Shown: positions 17,014 through 26,456 of the stretch, piece after piece
Numbering within the stretch: the first letter of the stretch is position 1
Layout of the letters: the number at the start of each line of letters is the position of its first letter
Assembly: GCF_022267315.1 (NCBI RefSeq)
Contig: NZ_JAIKLE010000046.1
Span: 1 to 41,310 of the forward strand
Direction: 5' to 3'
From: Maribellus maritimus
GTDB lineage: Bacteria > Bacteroidota > Bacteroidia > Bacteroidales > Prolixibacteraceae
DNA length: 41,310 nt
Notes under the pieces: generated by a model
What the model was told of the DNA's origin: nothing
Databases searched by the model: none
Seen by the model: only the letters and a program-made list of their open reading frames with translations
Translations under genes and position numbers: made by a program

Positions 17014-17676
17014 ATGAAGGAAATTAGCATTTCGCCGGAGTTGAGAGAAAAAGTTACCGGTATCCGGCTTTCTTGTATAGAATGTGATGTGCAAGTCGGG
17101 GAAAAGAACAAAATCCTCTGGGAGAAGATTGAAAATAAAATAATAGAATTGTCTAATCTACTGGAGGTTGAAAATATCAGCAAAATTGAGGCAATAGCTG
17201 ATTCCAGAAAAGCCTACAAAATGTGTGGGAAAGATCCGGCTCGTTACAGGCTTTCAGCGGAGGCTCTGTTACGCCGTGTTGTAAAACGAAAAGAGTTGTA
17301 TCAGGTAAACAATGTTGTTGATTTGTTAAACCTTGTTTCTATTTCAACCGGTTTTTCCATTGGAGGATACGATGCTGACAAGATTAACGGGGGCGCTATG
17401 TTTGGGATTGGAAAGAGGGATGAACCCTATGAAGGAATCGGGCGTGGTGAATTAAATATCGAATTTATGCCGGTTTTCAGAGATGATACCGGTGCTTTTG
17501 GCACACCCACAAGTGATTCAGTAAGAACCTCAGTATCGTTAAATACAAAACGATTCTTAATGATTGTTATTGACTACGGAGCTTCTGAAAAGTTGGAAAA
17601 AGCTACAAAAATGGCGGTTGATCTTCTTAAAACTTTTGCCGGGGCAGCCCGATTTGAAATAAAAACCATTGTTTGA
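17014..17676 (+). CDS. B3/B4-domain protein (PheRS beta-like)
   Basis: The 220-residue protein consists of the B3/4 domain otherwise found inside phenylalanyl-tRNA synthetase beta subunits, where it takes part in editing of mischarged tRNA. Visible family features are KMCGKDPARYRLSAEALLRR (about 69-88), VNNVVDLLNLVSISTGFSIGGYD (about 98-120) and the later GRGELNIEF and DYGAS segments. Free-standing versions are common but their substrate is uncertain; trans-editing or amino-acid binding is a family-based guess. The gene overlaps the next one by a base (TGATG), so the two are translationally coupled. A near-consensus TATAATTTG lies at 16992-17000, with an extra base in the spacer. Confidence 0.85.
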   Translation: MKEISISPELREKVTGIRLSCIECDVQVGEKNKILWEKIENKIIELSNLLEVENISKIEAIADSRKAYKMCGKDPARYRLSAEALLRRVVKRKELYQVNNVVDLLNLVSISTGFSIGGYDADKINGGAMFGIGKRDEPYEGIGRGELNIEFMPVFRDDTGAFGTPTSDSVRTSVSLNTKRFLMIVIDYGASEKLEKATKMAVDLLKTFAGAARFEIKTIV

Positions 17677-18230
17677 TGTTGAAAAAAATCTGTAAAATTT
17701 TAATGCGCATCGGTGGATGGAAAGGAAAAAATTTTGTTCCGCCTCAAAAAAAGTGCATTATAGTAGGAGCCCCGCATACCAGTGCCTGGGATTTTGTCTG
17801 GGCTTGGATTTACTACACTTCTATAGGTGGGAAAATGAGCTTTCTTATAAAAAAGGAATTTTTCTTTTGGCCTGTCGGTTTTTTTGTTCGAAAAATGGGC
17901 GGAATCCCAATTGACAGGTCAAAGGGAGCAAATGTTATAAGGCAATCAATTAAACTGTTTGAAGAGCGCGAGAATTTGCATTTGGCTATCACTCCCGAAG
18001 GGACACGAAAAAGAACTGAAAATTGGAAAGCTGGTTTTCATTCAATTGCAAAACAGGCGAAAGTTCCTGTTTACCTCTCAAGTTTCGATTGGGGACAAAA
18101 ATACATGACATCGGGCGATTTGTTTGAACTGAGTGATGACTACCGGGAAGACATAAAAAGAATAAAGGACTATTACCAAAAAAAAGGTATCCGGGGAAAA
18201 TATCCTGATCAATTTACTACAGATTATTAA
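17676..18230 (+). CDS. PlsC-like lysophospholipid acyltransferase
   Basis: The ATG at 17676 overlaps the preceding stop (TGATG) and gives 184 residues. A TTG one codon earlier is possible but unneeded. The acyltransferase motif HX4D is present as PHTSAWDF (H34, D39), and the second glycerol-phosphate-binding motif as TPEGTRKR near residues 106-113, with the GGIPIDR block between them. These identify the LPLAT/AGPAT superfamily, which transfers acyl groups to lysophospholipids or ornithine lipids at the inner membrane. The protein is short for PlsC proper (about 240), so the substrate is uncertain. Coupling to the B3/4 gene is notable but unexplained. Confidence 0.85.
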   Translation: MLKKICKILMRIGGWKGKNFVPPQKKCIIVGAPHTSAWDFVWAWIYYTSIGGKMSFLIKKEFFFWPVGFFVRKMGGIPIDRSKGANVIRQSIKLFEERENLHLAITPEGTRKRTENWKAGFHSIAKQAKVPVYLSSFDWGQKYMTSGDLFELSDDYREDIKRIKDYYQKKGIRGKYPDQFTTDY

Positions 18231-18364
18231 TACCTTTTGATCGGTATTTTTGAATATAGCCATAGGTGAAAAACGGATTTTAATAACCACAATTATAAAT
18301 TTTATATTTTAGCAATGTATTTATGTAATCTTTAACGATATTTGGTTGGTGGTGCGGAATTGTT

Positions 18365-20422
18365 ATGGATAAGATTAAATTTGTTTTGGTTTTCGTTTTA
18401 ACTTCCCTTCTTAATAATCTCGTTTTTGGTCAGAATTTTCCGGAAAATATTGAAAGGCAAACGGATGGAATGTCCGCTCTTGAAAAAGTACAATATCTGG
18501 GTGATCTCTGCTGGGCATTAAACGAGAAGTCGAATGACGAAGCAGTTCGTTATGGACAGTACGCTCTTCATATTGCCGACAGTCTTCATTTCTACAACGA
18601 AATAGCCAGGATTAGCAATTATCTCGGTGTTGCTATGTTGTACTATCAATACGACATAAAAAAAGCATGGATATATTTCCGACAGGCTCTGGATTTCGGA
18701 ATTATGTCGAATGATTCGAGTATAGTAGCATATGCCTATGACAATATAGGTTATATGTACTACTTACACCGAAATCTTCCAAGTGCGATGGAATATGCAA
18801 AGGAAGCTTTAGGAATTTTCGAATCGCTCGGAGAGCAAAGAGGCATGGCATATGTTAATACAACTGTTGGTTTAATTTTAAATGAACAAAAAGAGCATCA
18901 GGAGGCACTTGACTACTTCGATATTGCTCTTAAAAAGCATGTTGCAATGGAAAATTTGGCCGGGCAGGCTGCTGTTCATTTTTGCCGGGGAAATGCGTAT
19001 CTTGATTTGAGAAATAATGAAGCTGCCCAGAAAGAGTTTGAAAAACAGATTGAAGTTGCAACAAAAGCTGGAAATGACAAATATATAGCAGAAGGTTTAA
19101 AAGGCGTTGCAGATGTTTTCTTTTATAATCAAAATTACCGGGAAGCGCTTGAAAAGCTTGATGTCGCATTGGATATAAATAAGACAAAGAATGACTATTT
19201 TGGTTTAATTGAAAGCCGGATAAAAAAAGCACTTATTTTAGGGAAACTCGGAAAAATGAATGAAGGAGAAGAACAACTAAATATGGCATACGAGGTTGCC
19301 AGGAAGTTAGGCTTACCCCAAAAGATATTTGATATTTATAAAGCCTATTCGGAGTTTTACAGTTATCCGGGGTATTCAGGAAATCCTAAAGACATATTTG
19401 GGAACCTTTTTGTTGTATACGATTCACTTTATGCAGAATATGAGCGAGAGAAGTTGTTAAATGATGAACAACGAATAGAGATTGCCCGAAGCCTTGAACA
19501 ATTAAAAACCGAATTGACCCACCAGCAAAAAGAAAGAAAGTTTTTTTATATTGTAACATTTTTACTGGCCTGTGTTGGCCTTATTCTGTACTGGAGATAT
19601 CATACAGCCAGGAAGTTAACTTATCAACTTGAAAAATCAAATAACAAACTAAACAAAGAAATTAGGAAAAAAAATGAAGTTTTAGTTGCATTGAAAATAT
19701 CTGAAAAGGGCTTGTTGGAAAGTAATCAAACCAAATCACGTTTTTTTTCCATAATTGCTCACGACTTAAAAGGACCTTTTAATTCAATTCTTGGCTTTGT
19801 TAATTTGTTAAAAAAAGAGCATCGTTCTGCAGGTGAACCAGAGAGAGAAGAATATATTAAGTATTTGGATGAGAGTACTCATCAGGTGTACGATTTACTG
19901 GAGAATCTTTTGTTCTGGGCAGGTACACAAACTCAAAAAATTAAATTTTCACCAGAAAGAATTCCAGTAGAAAAGGTAGTAGATGAAAGTATTTCATTGT
20001 ATAGAGAAGCAGCTAAAGAAAAAGAAATTGAAATTGTAATAAACGTTGACTCAAACACGGAAATTTATGCTGATTTAAATATGTTTAAAACAGTAGTTCG
20101 AAATTTAATTTCCAATGCAATAAAATATACTAATCAAAATGGTCGGATTACGTTAGATACATCTTTTGAAAAGAGGGAAAACAGTAAAGTGTTTTTTTTT
20201 TCAATTACCGATGACGGGCTTGGTATTGCTCCAGAAAGACTTCAAAATCTCTTTAGCTCTGAGCCTGTAGAATCAATTGCCGGTACAAATGACGAAAAGG
20301 GCACCGGACTTGGTTTAATGTTATGTAAAGATTTGGTAAAAATCCATGGCGGAGAAATATGGTGTGAAAGTGAATTAAATAAAGGAAGCCGCTTTACTTT
20401 TTTTATTCCCGTTGAATTTTAA
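18365..20422 (+). CDS. TPR-containing membrane sensor histidine kinase
   Basis: A signal sequence (residues 1-22) is followed by an extracytoplasmic region of about six tetratricopeptide repeats (about 45-340; SIVAYAYDNIGYMYYLHRNL, GMAYVNTTVGLILNEQKEHQ), a coiled-coil, a transmembrane segment (about 394-413) and a second coiled-coil. The kinase core has the phospho-acceptor His466 in FFSIIAHDLKGPFN, N-box NLISNAIKY, DDGLGIAP and GTGLGLML. No receiver or DNA-binding domain is fused and no response regulator is adjacent, so it is an orphan kinase whose partner is elsewhere. The TPR sensor suggests protein or peptide binding in the periplasm. All catalytic motifs are intact in the 685-residue protein. 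Confidence 0.92.
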   Translation: MDKIKFVLVFVLTSLLNNLVFGQNFPENIERQTDGMSALEKVQYLGDLCWALNEKSNDEAVRYGQYALHIADSLHFYNEIARISNYLGVAMLYYQYDIKKAWIYFRQALDFGIMSNDSSIVAYAYDNIGYMYYLHRNLPSAMEYAKEALGIFESLGEQRGMAYVNTTVGLILNEQKEHQEALDYFDIALKKHVAMENLAGQAAVHFCRGNAYLDLRNNEAAQKEFEKQIEVATKAGNDKYIAEGLKGVADVFFYNQNYREALEKLDVALDINKTKNDYFGLIESRIKKALILGKLGKMNEGEEQLNMAYEVARKLGLPQKIFDIYKAYSEFYSYPGYSGNPKDIFGNLFVVYDSLYAEYEREKLLNDEQRIEIARSLEQLKTELTHQQKERKFFYIVTFLLACVGLILYWRYHTARKLTYQLEKSNNKLNKEIRKKNEVLVALKISEKGLLESNQTKSRFFSIIAHDLKGPFNSILGFVNLLKKEHRSAGEPEREEYIKYLDESTHQVYDLLENLLFWAGTQTQKIKFSPERIPVEKVVDESISLYREAAKEKEIEIVINVDSNTEIYADLNMFKTVVRNLISNAIKYTNQNGRITLDTSFEKRENSKVFFFSITDDGLGIAPERLQNLFSSEPVESIAGTNDEKGTGLGLMLCKDLVKIHGGEIWCESELNKGSRFTFFIPVEF

Positions 20423-20445
20423 TCAGACCTATATTTTTTTGATTA

Positions 20446-22038
20446 TTATTTGGTACTTGCTTTTAACTCCGCCTCCCTGGCCTGGTAATTATCCCTTAAT
20501 TGGTTTACCTTTTCCGGTAATGAATCCGCGAGATCATCAATTTCTGTTGGATCTTGTTTTATATTGTACAATTCCCAGTCGTTACCATTTAATTTTACAA
20601 TTTTCCAATCTTTTTCACGATACATTTTAAAACGCTCAGTCCATCCGGAAATATAGAAATCCGGTTCTGCTGTTTCTTTTCCTGAAAGAATGGGGATAAG
20701 CGATGTTCCGTGAAAAGGTTGCGGACTTATTTCGCCTATTTTGTTCGGGAAACTAATGCCCGCTGCTTCAAGTAAAGTTGGCGCAACATCCACTATATGG
20801 CCGGTTTGATGCGTAATGGTTCCAGCTTTAATATTTTTGGGCCAGCGCATAATAAAGTGCGTATGTGCTCCGCCTTCATGCCCGTATTGTTTGAAATATT
20901 TAAAAGGAGTATTTCCGGCATTTGCCCAGGCAGCGCAAAGCGTACGAAATCCTTCGGCAACTCCGGGAGGGTAATCAAAATCCCGATTGCTGTCGTATGG
21001 ACAGGAACCATTGTCGGAAAGATAAATAACAATGGTATTTTCAGCTATTCCTTTTTCATCGAGGTAGCTTAAAACACGCCCGATATTTTGATCCATCCTG
21101 TCAACCATAGCTGCAAAAACAGCCATCTCCAAATCCAGTTTATCCTTTTCGTCTTCGTTCAACGAGTTCCATGGGCGGTACATAGGAATTTCAGCCCTTC
21201 GTTCTTCATCTCCGGCCGGATGACCTCTGAACTTGTTGATATTGGAACTGGGTGGACTAAGTCTGGTATTTTCAGAAATCAAACCAGCTTTTTTTAACCT
21301 TTCAAATCTTTCGAGCCTTATTTTATCCCAACCTGATTTGTACGTGCCTCGGTATTTTGAAATATCTTCTGGTCTCGCTTGAAGCGGGTAGTGGGCGGCA
21401 CCGTACCCTAAAAACAGAAAAAATGGTTTTTCTTCTTTTACCGGTTTTTCTAACCATCGAAGGGCGTTATCCGTTAAAACATCTGTTTTAAAAAATGGCT
21501 TCTTTTCATAATAAATCTGGTCGTAAGTTACGGTGTCTCCGTTCAAAATAAACGGATTCACAAAATCTCCTGATGGCGGGACAAAAAACTCGCTCATAGC
21601 CCGGAAGGTCAAGGATTGATCAAAAATATTTTTTGCAAAAACGTGGTCGGGAGCCCAGTTCATCCAGTGTTCTTTTCCCGAATGAATAACATAATATCCT
21701 TCATTTTTTAGAATTTGAGCAAAGTTTACTGAGTTTTTTCCTCCTTCATATAATCCGGAAAACAAGGAAGAACGCGAAGGTTCACATTTCGACATGTTGT
21801 AAAAATTTGCAAAACGGATTCCTTCACTTGCCAGTCGATCGAGGTTTGGCGTTTTTATTTCGGAACCAAACGGGCCAATGTCAGAGTAGCCGATATCGTC
21901 ACCCAATATGAGGATAATATTTGGTTTTGAATCCAAAAGTTTTTTGTTATTTGTTTTTATTTTCAGGGAAGAAGCTAAAAAGAAAATGCCGGCAATAGCG
22001 ACGGCAATTATTACAACGTAAATCCAGATTTTTTTCAT
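20446..22038 (-). CDS. Membrane-anchored or exported sulfatase (S1 type)
   Basis: This 530-residue alkaline-phosphatase-superfamily sulfatase hydrolyses sulfate esters, typically of sulfated glycans in Bacteroidota. Residues 5-25 are a single hydrophobic signal or anchor. Catalytic signature: LILGDDIGYSDIG with metal ligands D47/D48, and MSKCEPSRSSLFSGL, in which Cys85 in the C-x-P-S-R motif is the residue turned into formylglycine by an anaerobic or aerobic maturase (none is in the window). Later motifs are IVIYLSDNGSC (metal-binding Asp-Asn) and KYFKQYGHEGGAHTH. It faces away from the TonB-dependent receptor, with a 187-base gap. Exact substrate is not predictable. Confidence 0.93.
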   Translation of the reverse strand: MKKIWIYVVIIAVAIAGIFFLASSLKIKTNNKKLLDSKPNIILILGDDIGYSDIGPFGSEIKTPNLDRLASEGIRFANFYNMSKCEPSRSSLFSGLYEGGKNSVNFAQILKNEGYYVIHSGKEHWMNWAPDHVFAKNIFDQSLTFRAMSEFFVPPSGDFVNPFILNGDTVTYDQIYYEKKPFFKTDVLTDNALRWLEKPVKEEKPFFLFLGYGAAHYPLQARPEDISKYRGTYKSGWDKIRLERFERLKKAGLISENTRLSPPSSNINKFRGHPAGDEERRAEIPMYRPWNSLNEDEKDKLDLEMAVFAAMVDRMDQNIGRVLSYLDEKGIAENTIVIYLSDNGSCPYDSNRDFDYPPGVAEGFRTLCAAWANAGNTPFKYFKQYGHEGGAHTHFIMRWPKNIKAGTITHQTGHIVDVAPTLLEAAGISFPNKIGEISPQPFHGTSLIPILSGKETAEPDFYISGWTERFKMYREKDWKIVKLNGNDWELYNIKQDPTEIDDLADSLPEKVNQLRDNYQAREAELKASTK

Positions 22039-22225
22039 CAGATATAATTTATCTTATAAAAATACGAAATCATTTATTTTCAGCTAGGAAATCGGCAACC
22101 AATTGAAGAATTATTGTTGAACATTTTAAACTTTGACATTGTTTCAACAACAAATTCGATAATAAATATTGATTTTTGGAAAAACGCATAATGTCTGGAA
22201 ATAAATCCGGTTAAAATAAAAGAGA

Positions 22226-24691
22226 ATGAGACAACTATTATTGTTGCTGTTTAGTTTGTTAGCGATGAATTCCTTTGCTCAAAATGCGACTATATCGGGA
22301 AAGATCGTTGATGAGATTGACCAACAGCCGCTGGAATATGCAAGTGTTGCAATTTATAATGTTAGCGATTCTTCGCTTGTCAACGGGGGAATTACCAGTC
22401 AGGACGGAAATTTTAAAATTGGAAATTTAAGTTCCGGTCGGTATTATATCCAGGCTCATTTTTTAGGATACGAAAGTGCAGTCATTGATTCATTCGACCT
22501 GCAGGTAGGCGAAAATTTATTGTTGGGTACAATAAGACTTGCTCCATCGCGTCAGTTGGTTGACGAAATAAATGTGACAGGGAATCGTATTAATGCGATG
22601 AACAGAGTTGACAAACAAACATACCGGGCAGCGCAGTTTGAATCAGCCAAGGGAGGTTCAGCGGTTGATGTTTTAAAAAATATGCCATCGATTGCGGTGA
22701 ACGGTCAGGGAGAAATATCGGTTAGAGGCTCAACCGGGTTTTTGGTGTTAATTGATGGTAAGCCGGTTCTTTCTGATGCGCAAACAGCCTTGGGACAGTT
22801 GCCCGCAAATGCAGTCGATAATATTGAATTGATAACTTCTCCATCAGCAAAGTACGATCCGGACGGCAAAGCCGGGATTATAAATATTACCACAAAAAAG
22901 GGAACAACCAACGGTTCGGGCTTAATTGTAAATGCAAATTATGGTTTACCCAGCACAACTGATTTTGGAAACAAGCGAACATCAGAACGCTTTGGAGGGG
23001 ATATAACCTATAATTTTCAAAACAATAAGTGGGATATTTCAATTGGAGGAAATTATACCAGAAATGATTTAAATGGCTACCGGGTTGGAAACGTCTGGAT
23101 TGAGAATGTTGAAAACAATACCATAAATTATTTTCCATCGGAAGGAGAACGAAGCTTTAACCGATACAATTATGCCGGGCGAGCAAATGTTCAGTTTTCA
23201 GCCAATAGCAGGAATATTTTTACACTGGGAGCTTTTGCGGGGAAAAGATACCAGGAGCGTGATGCCGATTTATTTTACAGTAACTCGCAAAGGGTTATTA
23301 ATCAGAATACTCAAAATTATGCGGTTCAGTATTACAATGCAAATAAACAAATAAAGCAAGGGACGTTTACGTTGGGAAATTTTGATTATACACATATTTT
23401 TGGAAATAATTCATCGGTAACTGCTTCTTTCTTATACGAATACGACGATTTGCACGGGACCACACACAACCGGAATCTTACCGGACCGGGAGGTGAAAAT
23501 ATTCAATATGTCCAGAATCCTTATGAAAAACCGATAGAAGGATACCGGGCAAAGCTGGATTACTCTGTTGAAATTGGAAATGGAAAATTGGAAACCGGTT
23601 ACCAGTATAGAAATGATTCTCAGGATGGTGTGTTTGATTATATAGTCACTCCGGAAGATAGTAGCCAACCGGATTTGGACCGCTTTCGCGGAACTGCATT
23701 TTCGGAAAATTTGATTCATTCCGGTTATGGACAGTTTTCATCAAATACAGAAAAGGTAGAATATATTGTTGGATTACGGTATGAATACTCAAAAAGAACA
23801 GTTGACTTATCGTTTGACCCCAATGTTCATATATTGGAGCTTTCAAATTTTTTTCCATCTGCAAATTTGCTGTATAAAATTACACCTGATTTTCAGTTAA
23901 AGGCCGGGGTTAGCCGACGTATTCAACGTTCTACCAATAACCAGTTAAATCCGATTCCTGAGCGCGAACATTCTGAAACGCTGGAGATGGGAGATCCTGA
24001 CTTGCAGCCTGAATTTATTTATTTGGGCGAAATTGGTATAACAAAGTTGTTTGAGGGGGGCAGTTCTGTTTTTTTTACTGCTTATATACAGGATAGTAAA
24101 AATCCGGTTCAGCGGGTAAACAGCGTTTATGCCGATACCATATTAAACCGGGTTTATACCAACATTGAAAACGGGAGGTCTGTTGGGGGAGAACTGGGGG
24201 CTGATTTACATATTACAAAATGGTGGGATTTTTATGTCGGTGGTAATCTCTATTATCAGTCGTATAAGGGGAGCCTGGTAATTTTGGGAGCCGCACCAAT
24301 TGATATCGACAACTCCGGTTGGGTTCATTCAGTAAACGGAAATACTACGTTTCGTTTTGCGCCAACGTGGAGTTTGCAGGCTAACGTAAATTATTTGTCT
24401 AAACGCCCGACTGCGCAGGGTGAGGATTCGCGTTATCTGATTCCCAATATGTCACTCAAAAAAACATTTCTTGATAATCGTTTAACAGCTACTGTTCAGT
24501 GGCAAAATATCGATTTGGGTATGGAACAGTCTCACCGGCAGCGTATTTCAACATGGGGTGAGGATTTTTATACGACAACAAATTATATTTACGAAACTGA
24601 TTTTGTAGTATTAAATCTGAGTTACAACTTTAACTGGAAAAATGGTAAACTAAAACTTCCTTCCAGCGAGTTTGGCGAAAAAGAGTTTTAG
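22226..24691 (+). CDS. TonB-dependent outer-membrane receptor with N-terminal carboxypeptidase-like domain
   Basis: The 821-residue protein has a signal peptide (1-18, ending SFAQ), a carboxypeptidase-regulatory-like domain (about 20-105; ISGKIVDEIDQQPLEYASVAIY), a plug domain (about 130-225; SAVDVLKNMPSIAVNGQGEISVRG, GTTNGSGL) and a long barrel of the 'outer membrane beta-barrel family' type with many YxYxN-like strands, ending near FNWKNGKLKL. It lacks SusC features and no SusD gene accompanies it, so glycan import by the usual SusCD pair is not implied. Relatives transport siderophores, peptides or metals. The divergent sulfatase is the only possible functional neighbour. Confidence 0.9.
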   Translation: MRQLLLLLFSLLAMNSFAQNATISGKIVDEIDQQPLEYASVAIYNVSDSSLVNGGITSQDGNFKIGNLSSGRYYIQAHFLGYESAVIDSFDLQVGENLLLGTIRLAPSRQLVDEINVTGNRINAMNRVDKQTYRAAQFESAKGGSAVDVLKNMPSIAVNGQGEISVRGSTGFLVLIDGKPVLSDAQTALGQLPANAVDNIELITSPSAKYDPDGKAGIINITTKKGTTNGSGLIVNANYGLPSTTDFGNKRTSERFGGDITYNFQNNKWDISIGGNYTRNDLNGYRVGNVWIENVENNTINYFPSEGERSFNRYNYAGRANVQFSANSRNIFTLGAFAGKRYQERDADLFYSNSQRVINQNTQNYAVQYYNANKQIKQGTFTLGNFDYTHIFGNNSSVTASFLYEYDDLHGTTHNRNLTGPGGENIQYVQNPYEKPIEGYRAKLDYSVEIGNGKLETGYQYRNDSQDGVFDYIVTPEDSSQPDLDRFRGTAFSENLIHSGYGQFSSNTEKVEYIVGLRYEYSKRTVDLSFDPNVHILELSNFFPSANLLYKITPDFQLKAGVSRRIQRSTNNQLNPIPEREHSETLEMGDPDLQPEFIYLGEIGITKLFEGGSSVFFTAYIQDSKNPVQRVNSVYADTILNRVYTNIENGRSVGGELGADLHITKWWDFYVGGNLYYQSYKGSLVILGAAPIDIDNSGWVHSVNGNTTFRFAPTWSLQANVNYLSKRPTAQGEDSRYLIPNMSLKKTFLDNRLTATVQWQNIDLGMEQSHRQRISTWGEDFYTTTNYIYETDFVVLNLSYNFNWKNGKLKLPSSEFGEKEF

Positions 24692-24771
24692 CTTGTAAAC
24701 AGAGCCAGGAAGCCCAAAGGTGGATTTTAATTCTAAACAACTTAAGGCTTACTGGTCCGGAATTTAAGTGA

Positions 24772-26094
24772 TTACTCATTATACCAGTTGATTTTCCTGG
24801 TAAAAAACATCGTTAGTCCAAGCACTGCAAACAAACCGATGCTTCCAACCAGAAGTGCATAAGTTTCCAATTGCATCAGAACAAAAATGAATCCAAAAGA
24901 GAAAGTCAGGATTAAGGTTTGTATCAGCGAATTCATCCAGGTTTTTAGGAAGGTTCTGGAATAAAATAATACCATGATTATTACTGCAACTGCTGAAATC
25001 AGGTAAGCCAGGTTAAATCCGAGTTGTTCTGAAATGGATAGTAACAAAAGATAAAAAATCAAAACAGCAAATCCCACAAGAATATACTGAAACGGATGTA
25101 TTTTTTGTTTGGCAATAATTTCACTCAGAAAGAATGAGAGAAACACAAATAAAATAACCATTATGGCATATTTTGCTGAGCGTGAGCTCTTTTGATAATG
25201 GTCGGCAACTGTAACCAGTTTAACTCCAAAGTCGGCGTTGGTAACACGGTACTCGTCATTTTTCCACTGCTGGGGAAAGTTTCTGTTAAAATTCAGAATT
25301 TTCCAGCGGGCCGTAAAACCGTTGTTGTCAATGTTGTGTTCAGCCGGAAGAAAAGTGCCTTCAAATCCAGGATCATTCCATTTGGACAATAAGGCCACTT
25401 CGGTTGTTTCGCCCAGGGGAGCAAAATTGAGCGATTCAGAACCTTTTAGGCGAAGTGTAAATTGAAATTCTCCGGGGAGATCTTCATACGAAAAATGGGA
25501 AAGTGGCAGCGAAATTCCATTGTTTCCAATCAAACGGTTTTCCATTCCGGGCAGAAAAGAAAAAGTGGAATCGTTCCAGTTAAAAGAAATTTTGTCGCTA
25601 ATGCCTCTTAAATCGCTAATGGCAACCAGAATTTTTGCTTTTTTCCATAAAACATCATTAGCTGGAATATTTAGCTGGTCAAAATCTGTGGCGTCAAAAT
25701 GGCCGCCAATTTCAATTCCCGACTCGTACACTACCGTTTCATAAATACTTCTTTTTCTTTTCTCCGGGAAAATCTCGCCTCCTATATTTAACGTTTTGGG
25801 CAAAATATAACACTCGCGGATTTCTTCCCTCGTTTCTTTTCCCTCGCTGTCGAAACTTCTTTCAATATAGGGAATGGAAAGAACAGGACCTCTCACCGTT
25901 TGAGCGAGCGACCACTTTTGCATTACCTCTTTGTTTGTTATTTCGGCAGTCGTTTGGCGCTCCTGTATAAGCCCCAGAATCATAAATTTTGGTACAAGTA
26001 AAACAATGGCAATTATTCCGATAATAAATACCTTTAATGTAATTTGCCAGTTAATTGACTTTTGTTTGTCCTGAAAAAAATCTTTTGTTTCCAT
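24772..26094 (-). CDS. creD: CreD-family inner membrane protein
   Basis: CreD (Cet) is an inner-membrane protein known from the CreBC regulon of E. coli, where it contributes to envelope integrity and colicin resistance. The 440-residue sequence has the family's layout: one N-terminal transmembrane helix (about 20-42), a large periplasmic beta region (about 45-300) with RGPVLSIPYIERSF and FTLRLKGSESLNFAPLGETT, then about five helices (310-430). It ends in TMFFTRKINWY, as CreD proteins do. No CreBC genes are near; instead a small winged-helix regulator and a membrane protein lie just upstream, and the inverted repeat at 26121-26141 lies 27 bases before its start. That arrangement suggests local control. 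Confidence 0.92.
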   Translation of the reverse strand: METKDFFQDKQKSINWQITLKVFIIGIIAIVLLVPKFMILGLIQERQTTAEITNKEVMQKWSLAQTVRGPVLSIPYIERSFDSEGKETREEIRECYILPKTLNIGGEIFPEKRKRSIYETVVYESGIEIGGHFDATDFDQLNIPANDVLWKKAKILVAISDLRGISDKISFNWNDSTFSFLPGMENRLIGNNGISLPLSHFSYEDLPGEFQFTLRLKGSESLNFAPLGETTEVALLSKWNDPGFEGTFLPAEHNIDNNGFTARWKILNFNRNFPQQWKNDEYRVTNADFGVKLVTVADHYQKSSRSAKYAIMVILFVFLSFFLSEIIAKQKIHPFQYILVGFAVLIFYLLLLSISEQLGFNLAYLISAVAVIIMVLFYSRTFLKTWMNSLIQTLILTFSFGFIFVLMQLETYALLVGSIGLFAVLGLTMFFTRKINWYNE

Positions 26095-26120
26095 GTTTTT
26101 TATTATTTAATGTTTGCAAA

Positions 26121-26141
26121 GAACTTTGTTTTTCAAAGTTC
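26121..26141. promoter_or_regulatory. Candidate operator upstream of creD
   Basis: GAACTTTG (26121-26128) and CAAAGTTC (26134-26141) are perfect inverted arms of eight bases separated by TTTTT. The core ACTTTG-N5-CAAAGT recurs at 27083-27099 before the other transcription unit of this cluster. The adjacent winged-helix regulator is the natural candidate to bind both. Confidence 0.6.
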
Positions 26142-26155
26142 ATATTTAAAAAAAA

Positions 26156-26452
26156 TTAGAGTTGTTTTAGTATTTCTTCCAAAGCCTGTAAATGTTGTGC
26201 AAATGCATTACTTCCTGTAGTTGTTATTTTGTAGGTAGTGTTAGGCTTTCTGTTTTTGAATGTTTTGTTAACCGTGATATATCCTGTGTTTTCAAGCGAC
26301 TTAAGATGACTGGCAAGATTACCATCGGTAACCTCAAGTACTTCTTTTAAATGATTAAACGATGCACGCGAATTTACCGAAAGGACCGACATTATGCCAA
26401 GCCGGATCTTGTTATCAAAGGCTTTATTTAAATTTTGAAAACTGTTTTTCAC
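26156..26452 (-). CDS. Winged-helix transcriptional regulator (MarR/ArsR-like, creD-linked)
   Basis: Starting at the GTG at 26452 gives 98 residues beginning near MKNSFQNLNKAF, the usual size for this compact winged-helix family; an ATG at 26503 would add 17 residues unlike relatives and overlap the upstream gene by 47 bases. With GTG the gene starts four bases after the upstream stop. The helix-turn-helix is IRLGIMSVLSVNSRASFNHLKEVL and DGNLASHLKSLENTGYI (recognition helix), and the wing is VNKTFKNRKPNTTYKIT. No metal- or ligand-binding domain is present. Two copies of ACTTTG-N5-CAAAGT flank this cluster and are the probable binding sites, giving autoregulation and control of creD. Confidence 0.85.
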   Translation of the reverse strand: MKNSFQNLNKAFDNKIRLGIMSVLSVNSRASFNHLKEVLEVTDGNLASHLKSLENTGYITVNKTFKNRKPNTTYKITTTGSNAFAQHLQALEEILKQL

Positions 26453-26456
26453 AACT

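Noticed and set aside
16903..17094. A 64-codon N-terminal extension of the GH20 gene
   Set aside because: It overlaps the divergent B3/4 gene and places the clean signal peptide in the middle of the protein; the start at 16902 is better.
22114..22150. Inverted repeat TTGTTGAA-N21-TTCAACAA between the sulfatase and the TonB receptor
   Set aside because: Arms of eight AT-rich bases with a wide spacer are easily found by chance here; no second copy was seen.
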